From assembly GCA_945957365.1 (NCBI GenBank), contig CAMFKI010000001.1:186001-250000 (forward strand): 64,000 bases of DNA, in the 5' to 3' direction. This DNA is from an uncultured Alphaproteobacteria bacterium. Lineage in GTDB: Bacteria; Pseudomonadota; Alphaproteobacteria; Rhizobiales; Aestuariivirgaceae. The translations under genes were made by a program, and so were the position numbers. Within the stretch, counting starts at the first letter, position 1. Each line of letters opens with the position of its first letter. The notes beneath the pieces were generated by a model that was not told the origin of the DNA, did not search any database, and saw only the letters and a list, made by a program, of their open reading frames with translations. This document shows positions 20,607 through 29,504 of the stretch, piece by piece.

Positions 20607-21383
20607 ATGGGCGGTGTGGCAGGACGGACGGCGATCGTGACGGGGGCCGGCAGTGCCGACGGCATCGGATTCGCCACGGCGCGGCTGCTGCTGGAGGCGG
20701 GTGCCAGGGTCGCCATCACCTCGACCACCGAACGTATCCATGACCGGCTGGCCGAACTCGGCGCCGGTCCGGACCGCGCCTTCGCGATGCCAGCGGACCT
20801 GACGGTGCCCGAGCAGGTGACGGGACTTGTCGCCGCAGTCCAGCAGCGGCTCGGCGACATCGACATTCTCGTCAACAATGCCGGCATGACGCAGGTGGGC
20901 GGCGATATTCCCGGCGGGCGGCTCGCCCAGATGACGGAGGCCGGCTGGGACTACGGCATCAGCATCAATCTCAAGACCTGCTTTCTCATGACCCGCGCGG
21001 TGCTGCCCGGCATGATGGCGCGGCGCTATGGGCGCATCGTGCAGATGTCCTCCGTCACCGGGCCGCTGGTGGGCATTGCCGGAAGCACGGTCTATGCCGC
21101 CGCCAAGGCCGGCATGCTGGGCATGACGCGGGCCCTGGCCATCGAGGTGGGCGGCCACGGCATCACCGTGAACTGCGTCGGGCCGGGCTGGATCCAAACG
21201 GCATCCAGTTCGGAAGCCGAGATCACCGCGGGCCGCCACACGCCGGTGGGCCGCCCCGGCACACCCGCCGAGGTGGGCCATGCCGCGCTGTTCCTGGCGA
21301 GCGACGAGGCGAGCTACATCACCGGCCAGATGCTGGTCGTCGACGGCGGCAACATCATCCAGGAATACAAGAGCGGCGCCTGA
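20607..21383 (+). CDS. Short-chain dehydrogenase/reductase, FabG-like
   Basis: This 258-residue classical SDR has the cofactor motif TGAGSADGIG, NNAG after the fourth strand, the catalytic Ser in MSSVTG, and YAAAK for Tyr/Lys. The C-terminus has LFLASDEASYITGQMLVVDGG, typical of FabG-type reductases. It is transcribed away from the PhzF gene with about 120 bases between their starts. The substrate is not evident; fatty-acid synthesis is unlikely as no fab genes are near. Confidence 0.88.
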   Translation: MGGVAGRTAIVTGAGSADGIGFATARLLLEAGARVAITSTTERIHDRLAELGAGPDRAFAMPADLTVPEQVTGLVAAVQQRLGDIDILVNNAGMTQVGGDIPGGRLAQMTEAGWDYGISINLKTCFLMTRAVLPGMMARRYGRIVQMSSVTGPLVGIAGSTVYAAAKAGMLGMTRALAIEVGGHGITVNCVGPGWIQTASSSEAEITAGRHTPVGRPGTPAEVGHAALFLASDEASYITGQMLVVDGGNIIQEYKSGA

Positions 21384-21388
21384 CGCCG

Positions 21389-22075
21389 TCAGCGCCGGAA
21401 GACCTGCAGCAGCCCGCTCACATAGCCTGGCATTCGCGCATCGATCTCGAAGGGGTGGCGCAGCGCCTCGATGGCCGCCAGTTCGTCATGCGCATCGGCA
21501 TGCGCGGCGAAACGGCGCTCGATCTCGGCGAATCTCAGGGGAAAATCGAAGCGCTGCACCACGGCGAGGCGCGGACCCTCGAAGATCGCGGCCATCGGCC
21601 CGGGCGCGGCCTCCGCAAGGTCGAGGCCGGTTTCCTCGAGCAGTTCGGTGCGCATGTTGCCGAGGATGTCCACCGTGCCGTCGGGCCGTACGTCCTTGGG
21701 CTCCAGCGAGCCCGACGGCGGATAGGCCCTGCCGGCATTGAGCGTGGCGGAGCCCATGACCCCGATCAGCAGCGCGCCGTCTGAAGAAAACACCGCGGGC
21801 ACGCCGAAGCAGTTGACGACGCTGGCATCCGGCCGCCCCCAGTCGCGCCACGCGACGAAGCTGGCATAGTCGACCTCGGCCAGCTCGGCGCGGAACGTCC
21901 CCTGCTCCACCGCGGCCGCCGTGCAGATCAGCGTGCGGCCGTTCCACAGGCTGGGGTTGGCCGCCGTCACCTGCTGCCAGTGCCGGGCGATCGCCGCGGC
22001 ATTCTCCGCCTCGAAGGGCCAGCGCTGCCCGGTGCAGCGCAGGTCCAGCGCGGTGACAGGCAAGGTGCTGATCAC
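21389..22075 (-). CDS. Nudix-like hydrolase
   Basis: This 228-residue protein has a Nudix-like core around residues 130-165: DGTVDILGN, then MRTELLEETGLDLAEA. The box matches EUxEExGU, but the usual Arg before the first Glu is Thr. The N-terminal half (FNGRTLICTA-like strand, VDYASFVAWRDWG) resembles large Nudix proteins with an extra N-terminal domain. The GTG at 22075 overlaps the TauE stop (GTGA), so it is the last gene of a coupled three-gene operon. Confidence 0.75.
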   Translation of the reverse strand: MISTLPVTALDLRCTGQRWPFEAENAAAIARHWQQVTAANPSLWNGRTLICTAAAVEQGTFRAELAEVDYASFVAWRDWGRPDASVVNCFGVPAVFSSDGALLIGVMGSATLNAGRAYPPSGSLEPKDVRPDGTVDILGNMRTELLEETGLDLAEAAPGPMAAIFEGPRLAVVQRFDFPLRFAEIERRFAAHADAHDELAAIEALRHPFEIDARMPGYVSGLLQVFRR

Positions 22076-22815
22076 TTGAACAGCGCGTCGTAGATCAGCT
22101 TCAGCGAGATCAGGAACAGCGCCACCTCGACGAGGCGGTAGAAAAGCTGCTCGGGCAGCTTCTTGGTGCCGATGTAGCCCACCACCGCACCCAGTATGGC
22201 AAGCGGCGAGAGGATTGCCGCCAGCTCGAGATTGCCGGGATTGAACTGGCCCAGCGCCCAGTAAGGCACCAGCTTCACCACGTTGATGATGGCGAAGGCG
22301 ATGGTGCTGGTTCCCGCGAAGACCATCTTCGGCAGCTTCTGCGGCAGCACATAGGTCTGGAAAGTGGGCGCGCCGGTGTGGCTCACGAAGCTGGTGAAGC
22401 CGGTCAGCGTGCCCCAGAACAGGCCGCGCGGCACGTCCGCCCGGTGCGGCGGCGCATTGGCCTTGCGCAGCACCACGGTGGCGCAATAGTAGAGGCCGAC
22501 CACGCCGACCAGCAGGGTCACCGTCCATTCCGGCGTGATCTTCGCCGTGGCCCAGCCGGCGCCGACGCCGACCACCATGGCGGGGAGCAGGATCGCCAGG
22601 TTGCGCTTCGAGTACTCGTGGCGATAGGCCCACAGCCCCACCCAGTCGCTGACGATATAGACCGGCAGCAGCAGGGCGGCCGCCGCCACGGGGGGCATGA
22701 CCAGCGCCATCAGCGGCACGCCGAGTGCTCCCACCATGGGGAGCCCGCCCTTCGACGCGCCGACGAGGAAGGCGGCCGCCGCGGCGGTGATCAGGAAGGC
22801 GAAACTGTAGTCCAT
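22072..22815 (-). CDS. TauE/SafE family anion permease
   Basis: This 247-residue membrane protein has about eight hydrophobic segments and the TauE/SafE hallmarks FLVGASKGGLPMVGALGVPLMA in the first repeat and FTSFVSHTGAPTFQTYVLPQ in the second. The family exports or imports sulfonates, sulfite or other small organic anions. The ATG at 22815 overlaps the upstream UPF0303 stop by one base (TGATG), and its own stop overlaps the Nudix gene start. Confidence 0.88.
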   Translation of the reverse strand: MDYSFAFLITAAAAAFLVGASKGGLPMVGALGVPLMALVMPPVAAAALLLPVYIVSDWVGLWAYRHEYSKRNLAILLPAMVVGVGAGWATAKITPEWTVTLLVGVVGLYYCATVVLRKANAPPHRADVPRGLFWGTLTGFTSFVSHTGAPTFQTYVLPQKLPKMVFAGTSTIAFAIINVVKLVPYWALGQFNPGNLELAAILSPLAILGAVVGYIGTKKLPEQLFYRLVEVALFLISLKLIYDALFK

Positions 22816-23318
22816 CAGTCGCGTTCGGGCCCCAGGTCCAGCATCTTGTGGTCGACGCCGAGGAAGCGGCACAGCATCTCGACCACGAAGCCGTGGTCCT
22901 CGCGCTGCGGCACGCCGGAGACGGTGACCACCCCCACAACGCCCGTGCCCTTCAGATGGATCGGGAAGCCGCCGCCGGCATTGGCATAGTCCATGGGGTC
23001 GAGCCCGCGCGAGGCCTCGAAGAGCTTGCCCGACAGCTGGTACTCGCGCCCGACGCGATAGGACGACTTGTGGAAGCGGTAGACGGTATTCACCTTGCGC
23101 CGCACCCAGTCCGGATTCTCCGGCGTGGTGCCGGGCAGTGCGGTGTAGAACAGCGGCCGGACGCCCACCCGGATGTCGATGACGAAGGGGATCTTCCGCT
23201 CCTCGGCATGTTGTCGCATCAGCGAACCCAGAGCCCAGGCATCCGCCTCGCTGAAATGCTCGAAGCGGAGTTCCTCCTCCTGCCGGGTGATCTTCGCGAT
23301 GTCGCTCTCGAGGCTCAT
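22815..23318 (-). CDS. UPF0303 family (heme-degrading-domain-like) protein
   Basis: This 167-residue protein contains IRVGVRPLFYTALPGTTPENPDWVRRK and the glycine-rich PMDYANAGGGFPIHLKGTGVVGVVTVSGVPQREDH region typical of UPF0303/DUF336 proteins. The ATG at 23318 follows GGGGAGAA at good spacing. The frame stays open further upstream, but that part is a palindromic repeat and not coding. It heads the UPF0303-TauE-Nudix operon; its biochemical role is not established. Confidence 0.85.
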   Translation of the reverse strand: MSLESDIAKITRQEEELRFEHFSEADAWALGSLMRQHAEERKIPFVIDIRVGVRPLFYTALPGTTPENPDWVRRKVNTVYRFHKSSYRVGREYQLSGKLFEASRGLDPMDYANAGGGFPIHLKGTGVVGVVTVSGVPQREDHGFVVEMLCRFLGVDHKMLDLGPERD

Positions 23319-23343
23319 GTACTTCTCCCCTTGTTCCCCCTGA

Positions 23344-23432
23344 GTGCCGTCATGCCAGCGAAAGCTGGCACCCCGCTTCGGACAGTTGCCGCGCGGAAAG
23401 CTGGGCCCCAGCTTTCGCTGGGGTGACGGCAT
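23344..23432. repeat. Palindromic interspersed repeat
   Basis: Two inverted arms flank a short spacer: GTCATGCCAGCGAAAGCTGG and the near-complement CCAGCTTTCGCTGGGGTGAC. Elements of this kind, which translate as MPAKAG.. or QRKLGPSF.., are scattered in intergenic regions of many Proteobacteria. It lies between ilvC and the UPF0303 gene and could fold in either transcript. Confidence 0.75.
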
Positions 23433-23450
23433 TTCGAACCCATATAAAGC

Positions 23451-23481
23451 AGAAGGGCGGCCCCAAAGGAACCGCCCTTCT
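23451..23481 (-). terminator. Terminator of ilvC
   Basis: A perfect 10-bp stem AGAAGGGCGG/CCGCCCTTCT with an 11-base loop begins 25 bases after the ilvC stop and is followed on the minus strand by a T/A-rich run (GCTTTATAT). This is a likely intrinsic terminator. Confidence 0.75.
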
Positions 23482-23505
23482 CCGTGTACGTCCTATGCGG
23501 AAAGA

Positions 23506-24564
<1,059 letters not shown>

Positions 24565-24606
24565 TTAGCGGGGGGAAAGCCCCAAGGCAAGCGGCAAAAG
24601 GGCAGG

Positions 24607-25599
24607 TCAGGCCCGGCCGGAAAGCAGTGCGGGGCCGATGCGCCGCCACAGCAGGATGGCCCCCGCCATCACCACCGCACCGCCCAGCAGGTCGACGCCA
24701 TAGTGCCCGCCAAAGACCGGGGTGGCGGCGAGGATCGCCAGCCCCGCGCCGGTCCCTGCCAGGGCCGTCCACCACCGGCCGCGGCTGCTCCACATGATGA
24801 TGATGGCGAGACAGGCGTGATAGGACGGGAAATTGGCGAGGCCCGCCATCGCGCGGACGTCGAAGGCCACCGGCGCGCCGCTGCGCAGCGTTTTGATCTG
24901 GGCCACCATGTCCCCGAGAAACGGCCCTCCCAGCAGGCGCCGCGTCTCGTCGGATGAAAGGGTCTCCCACGCGCCGTAGGACGGCAGGAAACCCGACACG
25001 GTGACGCAGGCCAGACCCGAAACCAGAGCGAGAAAGGCGACTTCGTCGACGCGATCATACCGGCGGCGATAGACCGGGACCACCACCAGCGCCAGGAAAG
25101 CCGGCGGAATGATGAGCCCGTAGGACAGCAGCAGAATTGCGCGTCCAGCCCATGTGGCGCCGACGCTCTGGACATATCCGTTCCAGTTGAAGCCGATGGC
25201 CCTGTCCCAATCCTGCAGGCGCGCATCCATCAGAGGCATGTCCAGGGACATCAGGAGATGGCTGAAGAAGTTGAGCTGGTGTGTGAAAAGGCCGGCGAAC
25301 AGGGCCACCATCAGAAGGCGGAAGGATGCCTCGATGCCGCCGTCGAACGGCCCGGCGCGCCGCACGCGATAGGCCAGCACCAGCGGTGTGCCGAGTCCCA
25401 CGACGAGCATCGCGACGACGGTTCGCGGCGCCAGGCCGAAGCGCGGTTCCAGTCCGACCCAGAGAAGGTTAAGCGCCATCAGGATCGTCAGGGCAAGCCA
25501 CAGGCTCCAGTGCGGGAACAGATGTCGGGCGGCCACAGCGGCGAGAAATCGGAAGTCGCGGCCGGAGGCCGCGGCATGGCACTGGGTATCGCTGGTCAT
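24607..25599 (-). CDS. PAP2-superfamily membrane protein
   Basis: This 330-residue multi-span protein carries the PAP2 phosphatase/transferase motifs FPSYHA (257-262) and GGHYGVD (297-303, with H299 and D303). About seven hydrophobic segments are present. The layout matches the PAP2_3/Aur1-like branch, which acts on lipid phosphates or transfers phospho-headgroups in the membrane. The first motif (KxxxxxxRP) is not obvious. It is monocistronic; the substrate is unknown. Confidence 0.8.
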   Translation of the reverse strand: MTSDTQCHAAASGRDFRFLAAVAARHLFPHWSLWLALTILMALNLLWVGLEPRFGLAPRTVVAMLVVGLGTPLVLAYRVRRAGPFDGGIEASFRLLMVALFAGLFTHQLNFFSHLLMSLDMPLMDARLQDWDRAIGFNWNGYVQSVGATWAGRAILLLSYGLIIPPAFLALVVVPVYRRRYDRVDEVAFLALVSGLACVTVSGFLPSYGAWETLSSDETRRLLGGPFLGDMVAQIKTLRSGAPVAFDVRAMAGLANFPSYHACLAIIIMWSSRGRWWTALAGTGAGLAILAATPVFGGHYGVDLLGGAVVMAGAILLWRRIGPALLSGRA

Positions 25600-25712
25600 T
25601 CGGTCCGGGACCTCTGGCTATCGACCCTGCCTATGGCAAAAAAGAGTGTAAAACACAACCTTTGCACGACTTCATGTGCAAACGGTTAATCCTCGCCCTT
25701 GCACCGGAGGAA

Positions 25713-26342
25713 CTACAGCGCGTCCCTCGCGGACCACAGCAGCCTGAGGCCCAGACCGCCGAGGAACAGGCCGGTGACCCGGTCGATCCAGGCTTTCGCC
25801 TTGAGGTAAAACGCCCTCACCGGCCCCGAGCCGAAGAACAGCGAGACGGCGGAATACCACCACACCTCGTTGAAGCTGACGATCGCGATCAGCGCCACGG
25901 TCATCCACAGCGGCACCTGGGCCGGCAGCATGGCGATGAAGATCGAACCGAAGAACACCGCCACCTTGGGATTGGCGATCTGGGTGAGGAAGCCCTTGAC
26001 GAAAGGGTTGCCCACCGCATCGGCGCCGACGTCGATCTTCAGGGGCTCCGCCGCGTGGCGAAAGATCATCCAGGCGATGTAGAGCAGGAACAGGGCGCCC
26101 GCGATCTTCATGGCGATGAAGAGAACGGGCAAGGCATGGAACACGGCGTTGAGCCCGAGCAGCGCGGCGCTCGACCAGATCACCGTCCCTGCCCCCAGCC
26201 CCAGCGCCACCTTGATCCCGTCGAGCCGCGACTGCGCCACCGCGGTGCGCGCGGTGATGAGGAAGGAGGGCCCCGGCGAGATCACCGCAAGGAGCTGGAT
26301 CAACCCGATCGAGAGCAGCGTGAAAAGACTAGAGGTCGCCAA
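25713..26342 (-). CDS. LysE family amino-acid exporter
   Basis: This 209-residue, six-helix protein has the RhtB/LysE signature [23 protein letters not shown] near its N-terminus and [19 protein letters not shown] in the middle. The start is a TTG at 26342 that overlaps the pdxJ stop by 14 bases and follows AGGACGG; no ATG lies before the conserved helix. It is probably co-transcribed with pdxJ. Confidence 0.85.
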   Translation of the reverse strand: MATSSLFTLLSIGLIQLLAVISPGPSFLITARTAVAQSRLDGIKVALGLGAGTVIWSSAALLGLNAVFHALPVLFIAMKIAGALFLLYIAWMIFRHAAEPLKIDVGADAVGNPFVKGFLTQIANPKVAVFFGSIFIAMLPAQVPLWMTVALIAIVSFNEVWWYSAVSLFFGSGPVRAFYLKAKAWIDRVTGLFLGGLGLRLLWSARDAL

Positions 26343-27069
26343 TTGCCGTCCTGAATTTCCTGACCGTCTCGCCCATGCCGAACATCATGGCATCGGCGAT
26401 GACGGCGTGTCCGATCGACACTTCCTGCAGGTTCGGCAGCGCCTTGACAAGGGGCGGCAGGTTATCGCGGGTGAGGTCGTGGCCGGCATTGAGGCCGAGG
26501 CCGGCTGCGGCGGCAGCTTTGCCGGTGGCCACGACCTTGTGGAACTCGCGCTCCAGTGCGGCGGGCTCGAACGTGCCGCCATAGGGGCCGGTGTAGATCT
26601 CGACGCGGTCGGCACCCACGGCTTTCGCCAGTGCCGGGGCGGCGGGGTCGGGATCGATGAACAGCGAAACGCGCATGGAGCCCCGGTGCAGGCGCGCGAT
26701 GATGGCCGAGAGCCGGTCGCGGTTGGCGACGATGTCCCAGCCATGGTCGGAGGTGGACTGCGTGGGATCGTCCGGGACAAGGGTCACCTGCTCCGGCCGC
26801 TCCGCCTCGCACAGGCTGAGGAAACGCTCGTCCGGATAGCCCTCGATGTTGAATTCACGGCCGGGGTAACGGCTGCGCAGCAGGCGGTTGATGTCGGTGA
26901 CGTCGCTGCGCCGGATATGGCGCTCGTCGGGGCGCGGATGGACGGTGATCCCGACCGCGCCATTGTCCAGCGCCACTTCACAGAGGCCGGTGACCGAGGG
27001 CCACGGCACGTGGCGGCGGTTCCGGAGATAGGCGATGGCGTTGACATTGACGGACAGCTTGCACGGCAC
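26329..27069 (-). CDS. pdxJ: Pyridoxine 5'-phosphate synthase
   Basis: PdxJ (246 residues) condenses 1-deoxyxylulose 5-phosphate with aminoacetone 3-phosphate to form pyridoxine 5'-phosphate. The TIM-barrel begins [15 protein letters not shown] and has [45 protein letters not shown] and [12 protein letters not shown]. The GTG at 27069 follows AAGGAG 10 bases upstream and fits the usual length of about 243 residues. PLP made here also serves the decarboxylase 2.5 kb away, although the genes are not in the same operon. Confidence 0.94.
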   Translation of the reverse strand: MPCKLSVNVNAIAYLRNRRHVPWPSVTGLCEVALDNGAVGITVHPRPDERHIRRSDVTDINRLLRSRYPGREFNIEGYPDERFLSLCEAERPEQVTLVPDDPTQSTSDHGWDIVANRDRLSAIIARLHRGSMRVSLFIDPDPAAPALAKAVGADRVEIYTGPYGGTFEPAALEREFHKVVATGKAAAAAGLGLNAGHDLTRDNLPPLVKALPNLQEVSIGHAVIADAMMFGMGETVRKFRTAIGDL

Positions 27070-27172
27070 GGGCGGGGCACTCCTTGGCAGGAGCAGCTTG
27101 TAGCCGAGGATGGTCCGGAGAAAAAAGCCGGTTGCGGTGAAAATGGGCAGACCGCTTTCGAGGGTCCTTAGC

Positions 27173-28102
27173 TCATGGGTGAAGCGCCGAGAAGCTGTAG
27201 AACTGCTGGGTTGCCTGGTCCGGAAGGCCGAACCACTTGATGTACAGTTCACGGAAGTCGATCGACAGGATCTGCCGGCTCAGGGCCGTATCGACCGCCA
27301 GCCGCAGGCCGTCGCTGTCGAGCGGCATTGCGATGGCCAGGGGTTCGTTGGTGAAGTTCCGCCCCAGCGCGACCAGGCTGCCGTCGTTCAGACGCGCTCC
27401 CGCGGTCTCCACGATCACCGACCGGTTGCCGAAGAACGCATTGGCCGAGCCGTTGCCGACGGCGTCGATGCCCTCGGCATAGCTGGCGACGGGAAGGATC
27501 GAACTGTCGATCCGGAACTGGCTGATCTTGTCCTTCAGCCAGGCTTCCGCCACCGATCCCTTTACCACGGCAAAGATCTTCTTCGTCAGCAGGCGGGCCG
27601 GCGCGGCGCGCCAGATCGGCCCGGTCTCGGGCTTGCCCTCGAGCGCATCGCGCAGGGCGCGTGCACCATCGGCGCTCAGCACCGCGCCTGTGCCGCCGGG
27701 GAAGATCGGAATCGAGAAGGAGACCACCGCCCGGCTGGCGAGCGTCTCGGCCGCCGAGCCGCAGAGGAGATCGACCTGCCCCTGCTGCATCGCCTGCACC
27801 GCCATGTCCGGCGTGACCGGCACCCATTCCACCGCGAGGTCGGGCGCCGAGATCTTCGTCTTGATCTCGTCGGCGACGGCCTGGCAGAGCGTCACCGAGA
27901 AGCCGGCAGGCTTGCCGGCCTCGTCCTTGAAGGAGAAGGGCCGTGCATCGACCTGATAGCCGAGGCGCAGCTTTCCCTGGGTGCGGATCTGGTCGAGGGT
28001 CAGCGCCTGGGACGGGCTGGCGATGAGGCCCAGCACCGCCGCCGCCAGGATGTGACGGGCGCGGATGCGGGGAAGGATCGTCCTGAACTTCGGGAATGCC
28101 AT
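27173..28102 (-). CDS. Solitary amino-acid-type periplasmic binding protein
   Basis: This 309-residue protein of the SBP_bac_3 family has a signal peptide (about residues 15-33, cleaved near SQA-LT). The N-lobe reads [30 protein letters not shown], with [22 protein letters not shown]-lobe with [22 protein letters not shown] follows. It starts 11 bases after the potE stop, so it belongs to the decarboxylase-antiporter operon. No ABC permease or ATPase is adjacent. It may feed an importer encoded elsewhere or act as a periplasmic amino-acid sensor or scavenger. Confidence 0.82.
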   Translation of the reverse strand: MAFPKFRTILPRIRARHILAAAVLGLIASPSQALTLDQIRTQGKLRLGYQVDARPFSFKDEAGKPAGFSVTLCQAVADEIKTKISAPDLAVEWVPVTPDMAVQAMQQGQVDLLCGSAAETLASRAVVSFSIPIFPGGTGAVLSADGARALRDALEGKPETGPIWRAAPARLLTKKIFAVVKGSVAEAWLKDKISQFRIDSSILPVASYAEGIDAVGNGSANAFFGNRSVIVETAGARLNDGSLVALGRNFTNEPLAIAMPLDSDGLRLAVDTALSRQILSIDFRELYIKWFGLPDQATQQFYSFSALHP

Positions 28103-28113
28103 GATGTGCCTCC

Positions 28114-29439
28114 TCACGCCGCGGCGTTCTTGGCGATGAAGCGGGGCGCGATGACGCCCCAGATGATGTAGCCCGCGCACATGACCAGCACGCCGCCGAT
28201 CACCGCGCTGCCGCCCGAAGCGAAGACGGCATAGCTGCTGTAGATCATGGCGACGATGCCGATGACCAGCGTCATCGTCCGCTTGGCCCCGGTGATGCCG
28301 CCGTTGCGCATCATCACCGGCAGCGCCGACAGCGCCACGATGTAGGGGATGACGTTGGTGACCACCGACAGGCTGACAAGCGCGCCGAACTGTTCGTTGA
28401 GGGAGGGCGAGATGGTCATCAGCGCCAGCAGCGTCTGGACCACGCCGAGCACGATCATGCCCGCCACGGGCGCACCCTTGGCGTTCATGCGCGCGAAGAT
28501 CGCCGGGAACATCTTGTCGTCGGCGGCGGCCTTGCCGGTCTGTGCGACCGTGAACTGCCAGCCCAGCAGCGAGCCGAGGCAGGCGATGACCGCGAGCAGC
28601 ATGATGACATTGCCGATCAGCGGGTTGAACATCTTGGCATAGGCCAGCCCGAAGGGCCCGGTCGAGGCCGCCAGTTCGGCATTGGGCACGATGCCCTGGA
28701 TGACCGTCGTCGACAGGATGTAGATGACCGCCGCCCCCAGCGTTCCGAACAGGCAGGCGAGCGGCACGTCGCGCTTCGGGTTTTCGACGGCGTTGGAATT
28801 CTGGGCCGCCGATTCCATTCCGAGGAAGGCCCACAGGGTGAGCGTGATGCTCGAGCCCATGCCCTGCAGCAGTGACAGGTTGCCGGGGTTCCAGGCGGCG
28901 TTGAAGGTGTCTCGGCTGAACCACAGCCAGCCGATGACCGAAAGGAGGCCGACGGGAATGATGACGCCCCATACGGTGACCGCGCCGATCTTGCCGGTGA
29001 TCCCCGGCCCGCCGAAGTTGGCGATCGTCGTCAGCCACAGCAGCACGATGACGCCGATGCAGGTGGCGATGGGCGTCGAGGCCAGCCACGGGATGAAGGC
29101 GGCGAGATATCCCACCGCCGAGATGGCAATGGCGACGTTGGCGATCACCAGCGACAGGAAATAGAGGAAGAAGGTGGTGAAGTAGCCATCCTTGCCATAG
29201 GCGTCCTCGGCATAGGCGGCGAGCCCCCCTGCCCGCGCGTTGAACAGGCCGGCCTGCGCGAAGCCATAGGCGATGGCCATGGACCCCAGCGCCGTGACGA
29301 TCCACGACAGCAGCGAGATGGCGCCCACCTTCGCCATGTTGCTGGGCAGCATGATGATGCCGGAGCCCATCATGTTGACAGCCACGATGAAGGTGAGCTG
29401 CATCAGGTTCATCTTCTTGGGTTCTTGAGTGTCCGCCAT
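28114..29439 (-). CDS. potE: Putrescine/ornithine-type antiporter, APC family
   Basis: This 441-residue, 12-helix antiporter closely follows E. coli PotE along its length: FIVAVNMMGSGIIMLPSNMA near the start, NVAIAISAVGYL, ITVWGVIIP, WAFLGMESA, GAAVIYILSTTVIQGIVPN and VVTNVIPYIVALSALP. The ATG at 29439 follows GAGGAG at good spacing. PotE exchanges a cationic amino acid for its decarboxylated amine; together with the upstream decarboxylase this would consume a cytosolic proton per cycle. It lies 65 bases after the decarboxylase. Confidence 0.9.
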   Translation of the reverse strand: MADTQEPKKMNLMQLTFIVAVNMMGSGIIMLPSNMAKVGAISLLSWIVTALGSMAIAYGFAQAGLFNARAGGLAAYAEDAYGKDGYFTTFFLYFLSLVIANVAIAISAVGYLAAFIPWLASTPIATCIGVIVLLWLTTIANFGGPGITGKIGAVTVWGVIIPVGLLSVIGWLWFSRDTFNAAWNPGNLSLLQGMGSSITLTLWAFLGMESAAQNSNAVENPKRDVPLACLFGTLGAAVIYILSTTVIQGIVPNAELAASTGPFGLAYAKMFNPLIGNVIMLLAVIACLGSLLGWQFTVAQTGKAAADDKMFPAIFARMNAKGAPVAGMIVLGVVQTLLALMTISPSLNEQFGALVSLSVVTNVIPYIVALSALPVMMRNGGITGAKRTMTLVIGIVAMIYSSYAVFASGGSAVIGGVLVMCAGYIIWGVIAPRFIAKNAAA

Positions 29440-29504
29440 GGAAGGCTCCTCTTTCCCGTTGCCGTTCACGCCGCGGAACGGCGTGGAGAATGCTCGCCCT
29501 GCCG

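Noticed and set aside
23319..23432. 38-residue N-terminal extension of the UPF0303 protein
   Set aside because: It is the translation of a palindromic repeat. A good ribosome site precedes the internal ATG at 23318.
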